Positions 44,315 to 53,420 of a stretch of 64,000 bases of DNA are shown here, one piece after another. How positions within the stretch are numbered: the stretch's first letter is position 1; the number at the start of each line of letters is the position of its first letter. Source of the DNA: Cytobacillus oceanisediminis 2691 (GTDB taxonomy: Bacteria; Bacillota; Bacilli; Bacillales; Cytobacillaceae); the NCBI RefSeq assembly GCF_000294775.2, contig NZ_CP015506.1:2827501-2891500 (forward strand), in the 5' to 3' direction. Under the pieces are notes generated by a model, which made no database searches, was not told the DNA's origin, and saw nothing but the letters and a program-made list of their open reading frames with translations. The translations under genes and the position numbers were made by a program.

Positions 44315-45118
44315 TTAATTTTCTAGCGGTTCCGTTCCAAACCACTTCTTATAGATTTCTGAATAGGTTCCGTCTTCCTTCATATCTGTCAATATCTGAT
44401 TGACTTCCTTAACAAAATCGTCATTATCCTTTTTAATGGCCATTCCGATTTCATCCTTGTTAACAATGTCACTTGAAATCTTGAGCGGCAGATCATTTTC
44501 TTTAATGTTATAACTCATTAATAATTGATCGTTAATGATAACATCCAGACGTTTATTCATTAGATCAGCAATATAATCATTAACAGCCTTATATGTCTTT
44601 ACATTCGCACCGTCCACACTGTTGGCAACTTCTTCAAAAGTAGTTCCCCCGCCGACACCCACATTTTTTCCTTTGATATCTTCTAATTTAGAGATTCCAT
44701 CAGTATCTTCTCTTGTTATCAGGACGGAACCAGTCACAACATAAGGGTCAGTAAAATCAACGCTCTTTTTACGCTCTTCAGTAACCGTCATTTGTGCAAT
44801 CACAATATCAAACTTATCCGATTTCAAACCTCCAATAAGGCTCTCCCATTTAGTAGCAACAAACTCAGTTTCAGCACCTAAGCGCTCGGCTATCTCATTA
44901 GAAATATCAACATCAAAGCCATCATATTTCTGATCATCATTCAAAAAGTTAAAAGGTGGATATGTACCCTCAAAGCCGACTTTCAGTACTTTAGACTCCT
45001 TAACCCGAGCTAACACACTGTCTGTTTTGCTTCCACCCGATGTTTTGCTTCCTCCGCAGCCAGCGAGCATTCCAGCAATGATCAGAACAATCAATGAAAT
45101 CAAAAAGCCCTTTTTCAT
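44315..45118 (-). CDS. Amino acid ABC transporter, substrate-binding lipoprotein
   Basis: Type II periplasmic-binding-protein fold, 267 residues, anchored as a lipoprotein (lipobox MLAGC, Cys21). VLKVGFEGTYPPFNFLND, FDVDISNEIAERLG, FDIVIAQMTVTEERKKSVDF and the closing YSEIYKKWFGTEPL mark the HisJ/ArgT-like group. FTDPYVVTG and the acidic ligand region suit a polar or basic amino acid. The ATG follows a GGGG Shine-Dalgarno sequence. First gene of the operon, divergent from a GntR regulator with an inverted repeat between. Confidence 0.92.
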   Translation of the reverse strand: MKKGFLISLIVLIIAGMLAGCGGSKTSGGSKTDSVLARVKESKVLKVGFEGTYPPFNFLNDDQKYDGFDVDISNEIAERLGAETEFVATKWESLIGGLKSDKFDIVIAQMTVTEERKKSVDFTDPYVVTGSVLITREDTDGISKLEDIKGKNVGVGGGTTFEEVANSVDGANVKTYKAVNDYIADLMNKRLDVIINDQLLMSYNIKENDLPLKISSDIVNKDEIGMAIKKDNDDFVKEVNQILTDMKEDGTYSEIYKKWFGTEPLEN

Positions 45119-45218
45119 TCCATTTCCCCCTTAATTTCCAATATTTCAGAATGCGAACACAGGCGGCAAAATAAATGTAAGTCTATTTTTAAACACTCTA
45201 AAATATTGTTGTTCAAAA

Positions 45219-45236
45219 TTGTAGAACAATCTACAA
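45219..45236. promoter_or_regulatory. Inverted repeat, probable GntR-type operator
   Basis: TTGTAGAACAATCTACAA consists of seven-base perfect arms around ACAA, in the 234-base divergent region between the ABC operon and the GntR gene. A second, overlapping pair TTGTTC/GAACAA begins at 45209. FadR-type GntR proteins bind sites of this kind (TNGTNNNACNA half-forms), so it is a likely site for the adjacent regulator. Confidence 0.6.
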
Positions 45237-45352
45237 GAATAGTGTAAACTTAGGTTACATAATTGTCAATATTTTTTGAATATTAAAAATATTATTATAC
45301 TAATATAAGAATCCTTATTTCAAAAGATGATTAGTTTTATGGAGGTAGATTT

Positions 45353-46027
45353 ATGAAGAAAGTTTCCATGGAAGAAAACGTTTATAACCATATTAAAAAA
45401 GCTATACTTGCAAGGAAATTAGCGCCAGGAAAGCAGCTGGTGGAAAATAATCTATCAAACTCTCTGGGTGTGAGCCGTACCCCCATTAGGAATGCGATCA
45501 AAAGATTATCAATCGAGGGTCTAGTAGATATCATCCCGAATAGAGGCGCTTTTGTTACGAATCCGACCAAAGAAGAAATGATACAAGCTTATGAATTGAG
45601 GGCTAAATTAGAGTATATTGCAGTATGCCAAGCGATGTATTTCTTAACTGAATCAGATTTTAGAGCCATTAAGGAAAATCTTGAAAAAGAAAAAGCTGCA
45701 CTTTATAACCGCAGCCCGGAAGAATATGTAAGGTATAATAAGGAATTTCATATTAGCATCACACAGAAATGCAACAATAAATTTTTAAACGAGTTTATTT
45801 TAAGGCTTATCACTCAGACGAATATCTATCTGATCCTATTTGATGATTTTTTCTCAAACCCTAAACAAGAACCCTATAGTCCTGATGAGCACAGTTTTAT
45901 ACTTTCTCTTATCGAAGATAAGGATACCAAGAAACTGAAAATAGTGTTAGAGAACCATTTTAAACGTGCGATAGACAGCCTGGAAACTCATTATTACCGT
46001 TATAAAGAGATTGATGAAATTTTTTAG
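45353..46027 (+). CDS. GntR family regulator (FadR/FCD subgroup)
   Basis: A 224-residue regulator: N-terminal winged helix (NVYNHIKKAILARKLAPGKQ, LGVSRTPIRNAIKRLSIEG) and an all-helical FCD ligand domain (ELRAKLEYIAVCQAM, KEFHISITQKCNNKF, with His at VLENHFKRAI). These domains bind carboxylic or amino acids, often with a metal. GGAGG is well placed before ATG. Divergent from the amino acid ABC/dehydrogenase operon, which it probably represses. Confidence 0.9.
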   Translation: MKKVSMEENVYNHIKKAILARKLAPGKQLVENNLSNSLGVSRTPIRNAIKRLSIEGLVDIIPNRGAFVTNPTKEEMIQAYELRAKLEYIAVCQAMYFLTESDFRAIKENLEKEKAALYNRSPEEYVRYNKEFHISITQKCNNKFLNEFILRLITQTNIYLILFDDFFSNPKQEPYSPDEHSFILSLIEDKDTKKLKIVLENHFKRAIDSLETHYYRYKEIDEIF

Positions 46028-46101
46028 ATAATCAAAAAGCATAGTGCAGTTTTTACAGGTAAAATGAGAAAAGGATTGTGTTTAGAAAGGAATGCAAAAA
46101 A

Positions 46102-47301
46102 ATGAAAATCCTTGAAAATATAGCCCAGGACATTGTGGAAAAAACCAGTGAGATATTGGAGTATCCAATAAGCATTACCGATAATGAGGGATACATCATT
46201 GGTTCAACGGATCAAAGCAGAATCGGTATTTTTCACCGTCCTTCTCTTGACGTAATTAACAAAAATACCACGGTGGTCTGCAGGAATGAAATTGAGAAAA
46301 AAATTCTTCCCGGTGTATCTGCTCCTTTAAAGTTTAATAACAAAGTAATTGGTGTACTTGGTATTGTGGGCAATCCCGCTGAGGTCGAGAAATATGTACA
46401 GCTTGTCAAAAATCAAGTTGAAATGATGTGCCAGGATGCTTTCCGAAAAGAAATAGTGGAGCTGGAAGAAAAAATGGCAGAAATGCTGGTTCATCAGCTT
46501 ATTCACTATATAGACTCTGAGCAAGAAGAAAAAGAGCATATTTCCCAGTATGCGAAACTGCTCAATTTCGATCTGACCATCAATCGTGCCTGTATTATTA
46601 TTGATATCACTAACCCTCCATCAGGTGACCGTAACCTTTTTGGGGATCTTTCGTTTCAATATTTCCCAAAAGAAGTGCTGAGCTTTTTAAAGTTAATTTT
46701 TCAGGAAAATGACAATGATATCGTGTCTTTACTGGACTTCAAACGTTTCATTATTTTTAAATCCATGCCCTTTCCCCAGTCATTTGCATCTTTCCTGGGA
46801 AAATTGGATGAGAGGCTGGAAAAAATCAATTCATTTCTTGACGCTAAATACAGTGTTTCTGCAAAGCTAGGTGTAGGAGATGTTCAAAATGGCCACAAGG
46901 GGTGCTCTGAATCTTACCAAAACGCTATGAAAGCATTGGATATCGGACTGGGGTTTCAAGATCACTCTCATATTCATTTGTATAATGAGCGGGAAGCCAT
47001 GCTAAGTCTTTTGCCAAGGGAGCTTTCCCCTGCCTATAAGCAAAAACTCTTAAACCTAATATCTTCTTTAAGAGAGCAAGATAATTATGAGGTGTTAGCC
47101 TCTACCTTTACTGGATTCTGCAAGTACAATATGAACTTGAGTGAAGCATCAAGAAACATGTTTATCCACCGGAACACCATCATTTACAGACTGGAAAAAA
47201 TCAGCGAAATCACTTCCCTTAACACCAGCAGCTTTGAACATTGCATGCTTCTCTTTACTGCCATCAAATGCTATGAAGAAATGCGGGCATCCTCCCGATG
47301 A
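46102..47301 (+). CDS. CdaR/PucR-type transcriptional regulator, copy 1
   Basis: A 399-residue regulator with an N-terminal putative sugar-diacid recognition domain (ILEYPISITDNEGYIIGST, PGVSAPLKFNNKVIGVLGI), a GGDEF-like central part and a C-terminal PucR helix-turn-helix (NLSEASRNMFIHRNTIIYRL). AGAAAGGAA precedes ATG 46102. It follows the GntR gene by 74 bases on the same strand. It is paralogous to the gene at 48.7 kb over its full length, so the island has two related sensors for carboxylic acid-type inducers. Confidence 0.87.
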   Translation: MKILENIAQDIVEKTSEILEYPISITDNEGYIIGSTDQSRIGIFHRPSLDVINKNTTVVCRNEIEKKILPGVSAPLKFNNKVIGVLGIVGNPAEVEKYVQLVKNQVEMMCQDAFRKEIVELEEKMAEMLVHQLIHYIDSEQEEKEHISQYAKLLNFDLTINRACIIIDITNPPSGDRNLFGDLSFQYFPKEVLSFLKLIFQENDNDIVSLLDFKRFIIFKSMPFPQSFASFLGKLDERLEKINSFLDAKYSVSAKLGVGDVQNGHKGCSESYQNAMKALDIGLGFQDHSHIHLYNEREAMLSLLPRELSPAYKQKLLNLISSLREQDNYEVLASTFTGFCKYNMNLSEASRNMFIHRNTIIYRLEKISEITSLNTSSFEHCMLLFTAIKCYEEMRASSR

Positions 47302-47312
47302 TACATTCCTAA

Positions 47313-47354
47313 AAAACACCTTCAGTAAGAGCCTTGCTCCTACGAAGGTGTTTT
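47313..47354. terminator. Bidirectional terminator between CdaR copy 1 and FAD oxidoreductase
   Basis: Eleven-base arms AAAACACCTTC/GAAGGTGTTTT between convergent genes, with A-rich and T-rich flanks. Confidence 0.8.
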
Positions 47355-47355
47355 A

Positions 47356-48522
47356 TTAATAAATCGCATCTTCGATAATAAGGTCTTTTTCTGCAAAACG
47401 TTCCACTCTTAATGGAGATAAGTCCAGAGTTTCGAAGTTTCCCGTCCGGATCAGCTCAGACAGACACTTTCCGACTGCAGGAGCCTGCTGCATGCCATGT
47501 CCGCTGAAACCAAAAGCAACATAGTAGCCTTTCATTGCAGGGTATTCACCAAGAATGGCATTATGGTCTTCCGTGTTAAAATCATACAGTCCTGTCCAGC
47601 CTCTTTCGATTTTAGCATGCTCGAAATTCTTGATCCGATTTGCCAGCACCGGCCAGATATGTTCCTCAAAAGCAGATCTTCTCCATTTAAAGTTGATGCC
47701 AGGCTCAATTTCCTCGGCATAGCCGGATATGAATTTTTCCCCTTCATGCCGGAAATAAACACCTGTCGGGTCCATCGTTAATGGGAGATAGTTTTTAAGC
47801 GGTTCCTTAATATCGAATTGAAAAATTTGTCTGGGAAGCGGTACAACAGGAAGCGGCAGTCCAGCTTTATCTCCCAATATGGAAGCCCAGGCCCCTGCAC
47901 AATTCACCACCACGGGAGCATGATATTCCCGGCCATCAGCAAGTTTGATGCCCTTCACTTTCCCTGTTTCAGTAATCAGATTGTCCACTTCATCGTAAAT
48001 ATATTCTGCACCAAGCTTTTTGGCATATTTCACATATCCCAGCATCACAGAATATGGATCTAAATAGCCGCTTTCACTGCAATACAATCCTCCTGCGATA
48101 TCATCTATATTAAGCTCTGGGATAATATTCAAAAGACTTTCCCCTTCAAGAAGCTGAGAAAGTATACCATGTTCATTTTGAAGCTTTAAGTGTTTTTCAA
48201 AACGGGGCATCATTTTGTCAGTGGCTAAAAATAAGTAGCCCCTTTGCTTAAAATCAATCTCTGCTGTTTCACCGTCAATGGACATGTCCTTTGAAAAATC
48301 TTTGTAAATCTGAAGGCTGTATTTGCTGAGCTGCATATTGATGACGGTAGTATACAGCTGCCTGAATCCTCCAGCACTCCTTGGTGTCGAAGCAAATTCA
48401 TATAGCCCATCTTTCTCAAATACAACAATCCTACCTGTGAATCCATCGTTTAACAAATTATAAGCAATGCTTGAACCGATGACTCCCCCGCCAATAATAA
48501 TAATATCCGCATGGCTAGACAA
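47356..48522 (-). CDS. FAD-dependent oxidoreductase (glycine/sarcosine/D-amino acid oxidase type)
   Basis: A 388-residue flavoprotein. FAD loop IIIIGGGVIGSSIAYNLL, followed by FASTPRSAGGFRQLYT, ESGYLDPYSVMLGYVKYAK, VVNCAGAWASILGDKAGLP and the C-terminal GFSGHGMQQAPAVGKCL. This layout fits the sarcosine oxidase beta/proline dehydrogenase-like/pipecolate oxidase group rather than DadA proper. TTG 48522 is the start, after AAGGGAAG. It is flanked on both sides by the CdaR-like regulators, one convergent and one divergent. Oxidation of a cyclic or N-methylated amino acid, possibly pipecolate, is an inference. Confidence 0.85.
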   Translation of the reverse strand: MSSHADIIIIGGGVIGSSIAYNLLNDGFTGRIVVFEKDGLYEFASTPRSAGGFRQLYTTVINMQLSKYSLQIYKDFSKDMSIDGETAEIDFKQRGYLFLATDKMMPRFEKHLKLQNEHGILSQLLEGESLLNIIPELNIDDIAGGLYCSESGYLDPYSVMLGYVKYAKKLGAEYIYDEVDNLITETGKVKGIKLADGREYHAPVVVNCAGAWASILGDKAGLPLPVVPLPRQIFQFDIKEPLKNYLPLTMDPTGVYFRHEGEKFISGYAEEIEPGINFKWRRSAFEEHIWPVLANRIKNFEHAKIERGWTGLYDFNTEDHNAILGEYPAMKGYYVAFGFSGHGMQQAPAVGKCLSELIRTGNFETLDLSPLRVERFAEKDLIIEDAIY

Positions 48523-48707
48523 TTCGCTTCCCTTCCCTTCTTTCTAGCATTATATAGTTATAATGTTACTAATTAGAAGTCTGGGATGCTATGTGCAAAA
48601 TTCACAGAAAAAGAATATTTAGAAAATTTTTAATTGTGTATTTTAACAAGGATTTTATCTTATTGTAGAAGAATCTATTAATAATTAGCATATAAAGGGT
48701 GATGCAT

Positions 48708-49988
48708 TTGAGTTTTTTAAAAGAAATCTCACAGTTAATTGTAGAAAACACCTCCAATATAATAGAATATCCTATTAGTATCAGCGACAATAAAGGCATC
48801 ATTATTGGCTCTAGTGATACCAGCCGATTAGGAAGTTTTCATCAGGCTTCTCTTGAGATAGTGGAGCGAAAAACAACCATTGCTTATGAGATAAACGAAG
48901 TAAAAAAACTCAATAACGTATTGCCGGGTGTAGCAGCCCCAATCATGACCAATCATGAACCTATTGGAGTTCTGGGGATTGTAGGAGAGCCTGCTGAGGT
49001 GCGCAAATATGCACAGTTGGTAAAAAGCCATGTGGAATTAATGTGCCATGAGTACCTAAAAAAAGAAATGACTGCGATTGAGTCAAAAACCTTGGATAAC
49101 TTGATACGTTATCTTTTAAACTCTCAAAAACCTGAGGATTTGGAATACAGCATAAGATATGCCAAAATGCTGGGGTTTGATTTGGAGCCGGACCATAGCC
49201 GCATCTGCTTATTAATCGAGTTCGAAATAGGCATGGACTCCAGCCATTTAGCCAAAGACGGACAGACCTGCGATAAGTATTCCTGGCATTTTCTGCAAAA
49301 TAATTTTTCCGAAATACTAAGTTATTATTTAATGGATAGTAAAGAAGATATCCTTTCGCCTCTGACACTTGATCAATTTCTGCTGATTAAAGTTATGAAT
49401 AAAGATGAACCCCAAGACCTTTTTATCAAAAGATTAGAACATAAGATTCAAAGATTACTTCGTTATTTAGAGAAAGAAAAGAATTGTACAGCGAACATTT
49501 CCATCGGCAGCGCCAATAAAGGAGCGCTTGGAATAAAAGTTTCCTATCAAGCAGCTTTACAAGCATTAACTGCTGGAAAACAATCAAACCGCTCTCCAAA
49601 AATTTTCTACTATAATGATTGGAACATTATATTTGAACTGTTGGGAAATGGCTTAAATCAATATGTAAATGAGAGATTAAAGGAAAAATTGGAAGCTTTC
49701 ATTAATCATGTAAATTTTCGCACCCTCGCTCAAACCTTCATGGCTTATTGCAAATGCAACATGAATATGAGCGAAACTGCACGAATGCTGTTTCTCCATC
49801 GAAACTCACTTGTATACCGCATGGAAAAAATCAATGAACTTACCAGCCTGGATATCTCAAGGTTTGATCACTGTATGCTGTTATTTTTCGCGATAAAAAA
49901 CTCAGGCATATCTGCAGCAAGGCTGCAGGAAACAAAGAATCCCCTGGTACCGGGGCATGCTGAAGATGCGGCCCTCTCCTCCAAATAG
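48708..49988 (+). CDS. CdaR/PucR-type transcriptional regulator, copy 2
   Basis: A 426-residue paralogue of the regulator at 46.1 kb: the same opening (ISQLIVENTSNIIEYPISIS), PGVAAPIMTNHEPIGVLGI and C-terminal helix-turn-helix (NMSETARMLFLHRNSLVYRM). It carries a longer acidic tail. AAAGGG is seven bases before TTG 48708; GTG 48699 and ATG 48702 are too close to that signal. Divergent from the FAD oxidoreductase and convergent with the long catabolic operon, so both are candidate targets. Confidence 0.86.
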   Translation: MSFLKEISQLIVENTSNIIEYPISISDNKGIIIGSSDTSRLGSFHQASLEIVERKTTIAYEINEVKKLNNVLPGVAAPIMTNHEPIGVLGIVGEPAEVRKYAQLVKSHVELMCHEYLKKEMTAIESKTLDNLIRYLLNSQKPEDLEYSIRYAKMLGFDLEPDHSRICLLIEFEIGMDSSHLAKDGQTCDKYSWHFLQNNFSEILSYYLMDSKEDILSPLTLDQFLLIKVMNKDEPQDLFIKRLEHKIQRLLRYLEKEKNCTANISIGSANKGALGIKVSYQAALQALTAGKQSNRSPKIFYYNDWNIIFELLGNGLNQYVNERLKEKLEAFINHVNFRTLAQTFMAYCKCNMNMSETARMLFLHRNSLVYRMEKINELTSLDISRFDHCMLLFFAIKNSGISAARLQETKNPLVPGHAEDAALSSK

Positions 49989-50003
49989 TTTCACTATTAA
50001 ATC

Positions 50004-50037
50004 AAAAAAGCAGCAAATAATTTTTGCCGCTTTTTTT
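50004..50037. terminator. Terminator at the end of the catabolic operon
   Basis: Eight-base stem GCGGCAAA with TTTGCTGC (one G-U pair on the minus strand), flanked by A and T runs; lies between convergent genes. Confidence 0.7.
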
Positions 50038-50075
50038 CATTCTTTGTCATTAACTTTAAAATACCTTGTGCATGA

Positions 50076-51155
50076 CTAAGCTAGACGCTCTTTCAATTTC
50101 TTGCAGATATAATCGCCAACTTGCTCTGTCGTCGCTGTACCTCCCAGGTCCGGAGTCAGCACTTCCTTTTCTTGTAAAACATCTTCCATGGCATCAACTA
50201 TGACTTTTGCTGATTCTTTCTGGCCCAAGTGATCAAGCATCATACTTGTACACCAGATAGATGCAAGCGGATTTGCTATTCCTTTACCGGCTATATCCGG
50301 TGCCGAACCATGAACAGGTTCAAACATCGATGGATATTTCTTTTCAGGATTGATATTGGCAGAAGGGGCAATGCCCAAGCCTCCCACAATGGCTGCCCCC
50401 AGATCTGTTAAAATATCACCAAATAAATTGGACGCAACCACAACATCCATGGTCTCTGGCTTGCTGATAAAAAAAGCTGCAAGCGCATCAATATGGACAG
50501 TATCGCTTTTAATTTGTGGATACTCATGATTAATCCGTTCTACATATTCGTCCCAAAATGGCATCGTGTGGTTTATGCCGTTTGACTTTGTAGCTGCTGT
50601 TACATGCTTCTTTTTGCCTTTCTTATCAGCAAGATCAAACGCATATCTCAGAACCCTTTCTACTCCCTTGCGCGTAAACACACTGGTTTGCATCGCCATA
50701 TCGAGATCTGTTCCTTCGTACATCCTGCCTCCGATACTGGAATATTCTCCTTCATTATTTTCTCTAATGACAATGAAGTCGAGCTGTTCAGATGTTTTTC
50801 CCGCTAACGGAGAGTCAAGGCCCTTTAAGAGCTTCACCGGACGCAGGTTGATATATTGTTCAAAGTGACGCCTGATCGGCAGCAATAAGCCCCAAAGCGA
50901 TACATGGTCGGGCACTCCCGGGTAACCGACTGCTCCCAGGAAAATAGAATCAAAGTCTTTCAATTGTTCCAGGCCATCTTCCGGCATCATTTTGCCATGG
51001 TTCGCGTAATATTCACAGCTCCAATCAAACTCTTTATAAGTTAAAGAGAAGCCGCCATGCAGATTGCATATCGCATCTAACACTTTCTTCCCTTCCCGTA
51101 CAACATCCACTCCGATGCCATCACCAGGAATCAGGGCGATTGAATAATGATTCAT
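50076..51155 (-). CDS. Tartrate/D-malate dehydrogenase-type beta-decarboxylating dehydrogenase
   Basis: Isocitrate/isopropylmalate dehydrogenase superfamily member of 359 residues. IALIPGDGIGVDVVREGKK, the substrate loop LWGLLLPIRRHFEQYINLRP, VIRENNEGEYSSIGGRMYEG and SNLFGDILTDLGAAIVGGLG match TtuC/DmlA enzymes that oxidise and decarboxylate D-malate or tartrate with NAD and a divalent metal. AGGAG is before ATG. Last gene of a long leftward operon, ten bases after a 2-hydroxyacid dehydrogenase. Its substrate in this pathway is unclear. Confidence 0.88.
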   Translation of the reverse strand: MNHYSIALIPGDGIGVDVVREGKKVLDAICNLHGGFSLTYKEFDWSCEYYANHGKMMPEDGLEQLKDFDSIFLGAVGYPGVPDHVSLWGLLLPIRRHFEQYINLRPVKLLKGLDSPLAGKTSEQLDFIVIRENNEGEYSSIGGRMYEGTDLDMAMQTSVFTRKGVERVLRYAFDLADKKGKKKHVTAATKSNGINHTMPFWDEYVERINHEYPQIKSDTVHIDALAAFFISKPETMDVVVASNLFGDILTDLGAAIVGGLGIAPSANINPEKKYPSMFEPVHGSAPDIAGKGIANPLASIWCTSMMLDHLGQKESAKVIVDAMEDVLQEKEVLTPDLGGTATTEQVGDYICKKLKERLA

Positions 51156-51165
51156 GCTAAGGCTC

Positions 51166-52161
51166 CTATTCTATAATTTTTGAAATTAAAACTTCAGGAT
51201 TCGCAATATATTCAGGTCTCTTTCCATTAAGTACTTTAATTACATTTTTGGCAACGGTAACAGATGTAATGAAATTGCACTCAGCCGTTGTACCGCCTAC
51301 ATGCGGTGTAAGCACCACATTTGGCAATGAAAGAAGCGGAAGATCTTTGGACGGAGGCTCAGGATCAAATACATCCAATCCAGCGCCGGCGATTCTTCCA
51401 TCTCTTAATGCTTCATATAGATCATGCTGATTTATAACCGCACCCCGGGCTGTATTGATTAAATAAGCGGAGGGCTTCATGATCGAGAACAGTTTATGAT
51501 CAATTGAATGCCTTGTTGATTCATTTAAGGGAATATGCAGAGATACAAAATCTGATTCTTCGAACACTTCTTTCATATTTGTATGAATTCGAATGCCCAG
51601 TTTCTCTGCCAGCCCATGTTTATCAGGTTTATATTCCCTCACCCAGGCTGTTACATCCATTTCTAAGCCAAGCTTTAAACGTTTAGCGACTTCCTGCGCA
51701 ATATTGCCAAAGCCAATCAGACCCGCTTTTTTGCCTTTCAGTTCCTGAGGGATGAGATAATTTCGTGAATTGTAATCTCCTTGCCTCATCTTCTCATTAA
51801 GCGGGATAACCGACTTAGCCAGTGCCATAACAAGCATGACTGCATGTTCAGCAGTCGAAACTTTATTGACAGACGGTGCATGAAGGATAGGGATCCCCTT
51901 TTGCGATGCGTAATCCACATCAATGTTATCAAGCCCTACTCCTGCACCAGAAATGACTTTTAAGTGAGGATTTGCATCAATGACTTCTTTAGTAATTCGA
52001 GCAGGGGCTCTCAAAACAATACCTTCCACTTCCTTCACCATCTCACATAAATGGTCAAGACTGTAATTGTCTGTTTGAATTACATCTCCACCTTCACGCA
52101 GAAGCTTTTCTCCTTCTGAATGATACATCGGAAGGATTTGCAAAATTCTCGGTCTGCCCAT
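51166..52161 (-). CDS. D-isomer-specific 2-hydroxyacid dehydrogenase
   Basis: A 331-residue NAD-dependent dehydrogenase of the SerA/GhrB family. Rossmann loop GLIGFGNIAQEVAKRLKLG, catalytic Arg in INTARGAVINQ, Glu in DVFDPEPPSKD and His in TPHVGGTTAE are in order. It would reduce or oxidise a 2-keto/2-hydroxy acid. There is no C-terminal ACT domain, so it is not a full SerA. GGAGGG is eight bases before ATG. It lies between the thiolase and D-malate-type dehydrogenase genes, 10-20 bases from each. Confidence 0.9.
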   Translation of the reverse strand: MGRPRILQILPMYHSEGEKLLREGGDVIQTDNYSLDHLCEMVKEVEGIVLRAPARITKEVIDANPHLKVISGAGVGLDNIDVDYASQKGIPILHAPSVNKVSTAEHAVMLVMALAKSVIPLNEKMRQGDYNSRNYLIPQELKGKKAGLIGFGNIAQEVAKRLKLGLEMDVTAWVREYKPDKHGLAEKLGIRIHTNMKEVFEESDFVSLHIPLNESTRHSIDHKLFSIMKPSAYLINTARGAVINQHDLYEALRDGRIAGAGLDVFDPEPPSKDLPLLSLPNVVLTPHVGGTTAECNFITSVTVAKNVIKVLNGKRPEYIANPEVLISKIIE

Positions 52162-52181
52162 GTAATTGTCCCTCCAGCAAT

Positions 52182-53375
52182 TTAAACTCGTAAATTTTCA
52201 ACAATCGTGGCAATTCCTTGACCGCCGCCAATACAAGCAGTGATTAAACCATAGCGGCCGCCTCTTCTTTCGAGCTCATTCATTATTTTGACAGTCAAAA
52301 TGGCTCCTGTTCCTCCAATAGGATGTCCTAAAGCAATAGCACCGCCATTTACATTTAATTTACTTCTTTCTATATTGAGTTCCTTGACAACAGCCAGTGC
52401 TTGAGCAGCAAAGGCTTCATTCAGCTCTATTAGGTCAATGTCCTCAAGAGTCAGCCCTGCAAGCTTAAGCGCCTTCATAACAGCTGGCACTGGCCCAATC
52501 CCCATTATTTCCGGTGAGACTCCGGCAGCCGCTTGTGCAGCAACCCTCAAACGCGGTCTAAGGCCTTTCCTTAATGCTTCGTCCTCGGCCATCATCACCA
52601 ATGCTGCAGCTCCATCGTTGCGTCCGCTCGCATTTCCAGCCGTGACACTGCCGCCCTGCTTAAACACAGGCTTTAAAGATCCAAGCTTTTCAAGACTCGT
52701 TAAGCGGGGATGCTCATCCGTATCAAATATAATCTTTTCTTTTTTCAATTTCACTTCATATGGAATAATTTCGTCTTTAAACTTCCCTTGCTGAATAGCG
52801 GCTGTAGCCTTTTGCTGACTTTCAAGGGCAAATTCATCCTGTTCTTCTCTGCTGATATTATATTTTTCAGCGAGGTTCTCAGCTGTCAGTCCCATTGTCA
52901 GGTTACCGTATACTTCAATCGGCTGTGCCCTTGGCTGGCTTTCTGTATTCGGGTCTACGATTTCTGCATTTCCTGCACCATACCCATATCTTGCTTTTCT
53001 TAAATAATATGGAGCAGTACTCATGCTTTCCCCGCCGCCAGCAAGAACAATGTCAGATAATCCGCACTGAATCTGCTGTGCTGCGTTATTTATCGCCTGC
53101 AATCCTGAGCCGCACTGGCGGTGAACGGTATATCCCGGCACCTCGACAGGAAGTCCGGCTCTTAAAGCTGCCAGCCTGGCTAAATTGGGGACATCTGAAC
53201 TTTGTTTCGCATGCCCCCAAACCACTTCATCCACTTCTGAACCATCCAGCTGGCTTCTTTGAAGCGCTTCTCTCATAACTCTTTCTGAAAGAAAATCAAC
53301 CTCTATATCCTTCAGTGTACCGCCCATTCGTCCTATGGCAGTTCGAACACCATCAATTATAACTGCGTTTCTCAT
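52182..53375 (-). CDS. Acetyl-CoA acetyltransferase (thiolase)
   Basis: Complete thiolase II/FadA-type enzyme of 397 residues. The nucleophile in HRQCGSGLQAI, NEAFAAQ loop, GHPIGGTGA and the C-terminal CIGGGQG with the second Cys are all intact, unlike the thiolase-like gene at 2 kb. It should split acetoacetyl-CoA or a longer 3-ketoacyl-CoA. ATG 53375 is preferred over 53378 by spacing from AGGGGGG. Follows the acyl-CoA dehydrogenase in the operon. Confidence 0.94.
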   Translation of the reverse strand: MRNAVIIDGVRTAIGRMGGTLKDIEVDFLSERVMREALQRSQLDGSEVDEVVWGHAKQSSDVPNLARLAALRAGLPVEVPGYTVHRQCGSGLQAINNAAQQIQCGLSDIVLAGGGESMSTAPYYLRKARYGYGAGNAEIVDPNTESQPRAQPIEVYGNLTMGLTAENLAEKYNISREEQDEFALESQQKATAAIQQGKFKDEIIPYEVKLKKEKIIFDTDEHPRLTSLEKLGSLKPVFKQGGSVTAGNASGRNDGAAALVMMAEDEALRKGLRPRLRVAAQAAAGVSPEIMGIGPVPAVMKALKLAGLTLEDIDLIELNEAFAAQALAVVKELNIERSKLNVNGGAIALGHPIGGTGAILTVKIMNELERRGGRYGLITACIGGGQGIATIVENLRV

Positions 53376-53420
53376 CATTTCCCCCCTGTTAGATGTGAAG
53401 TAATCTCTAAACGAATAGGC

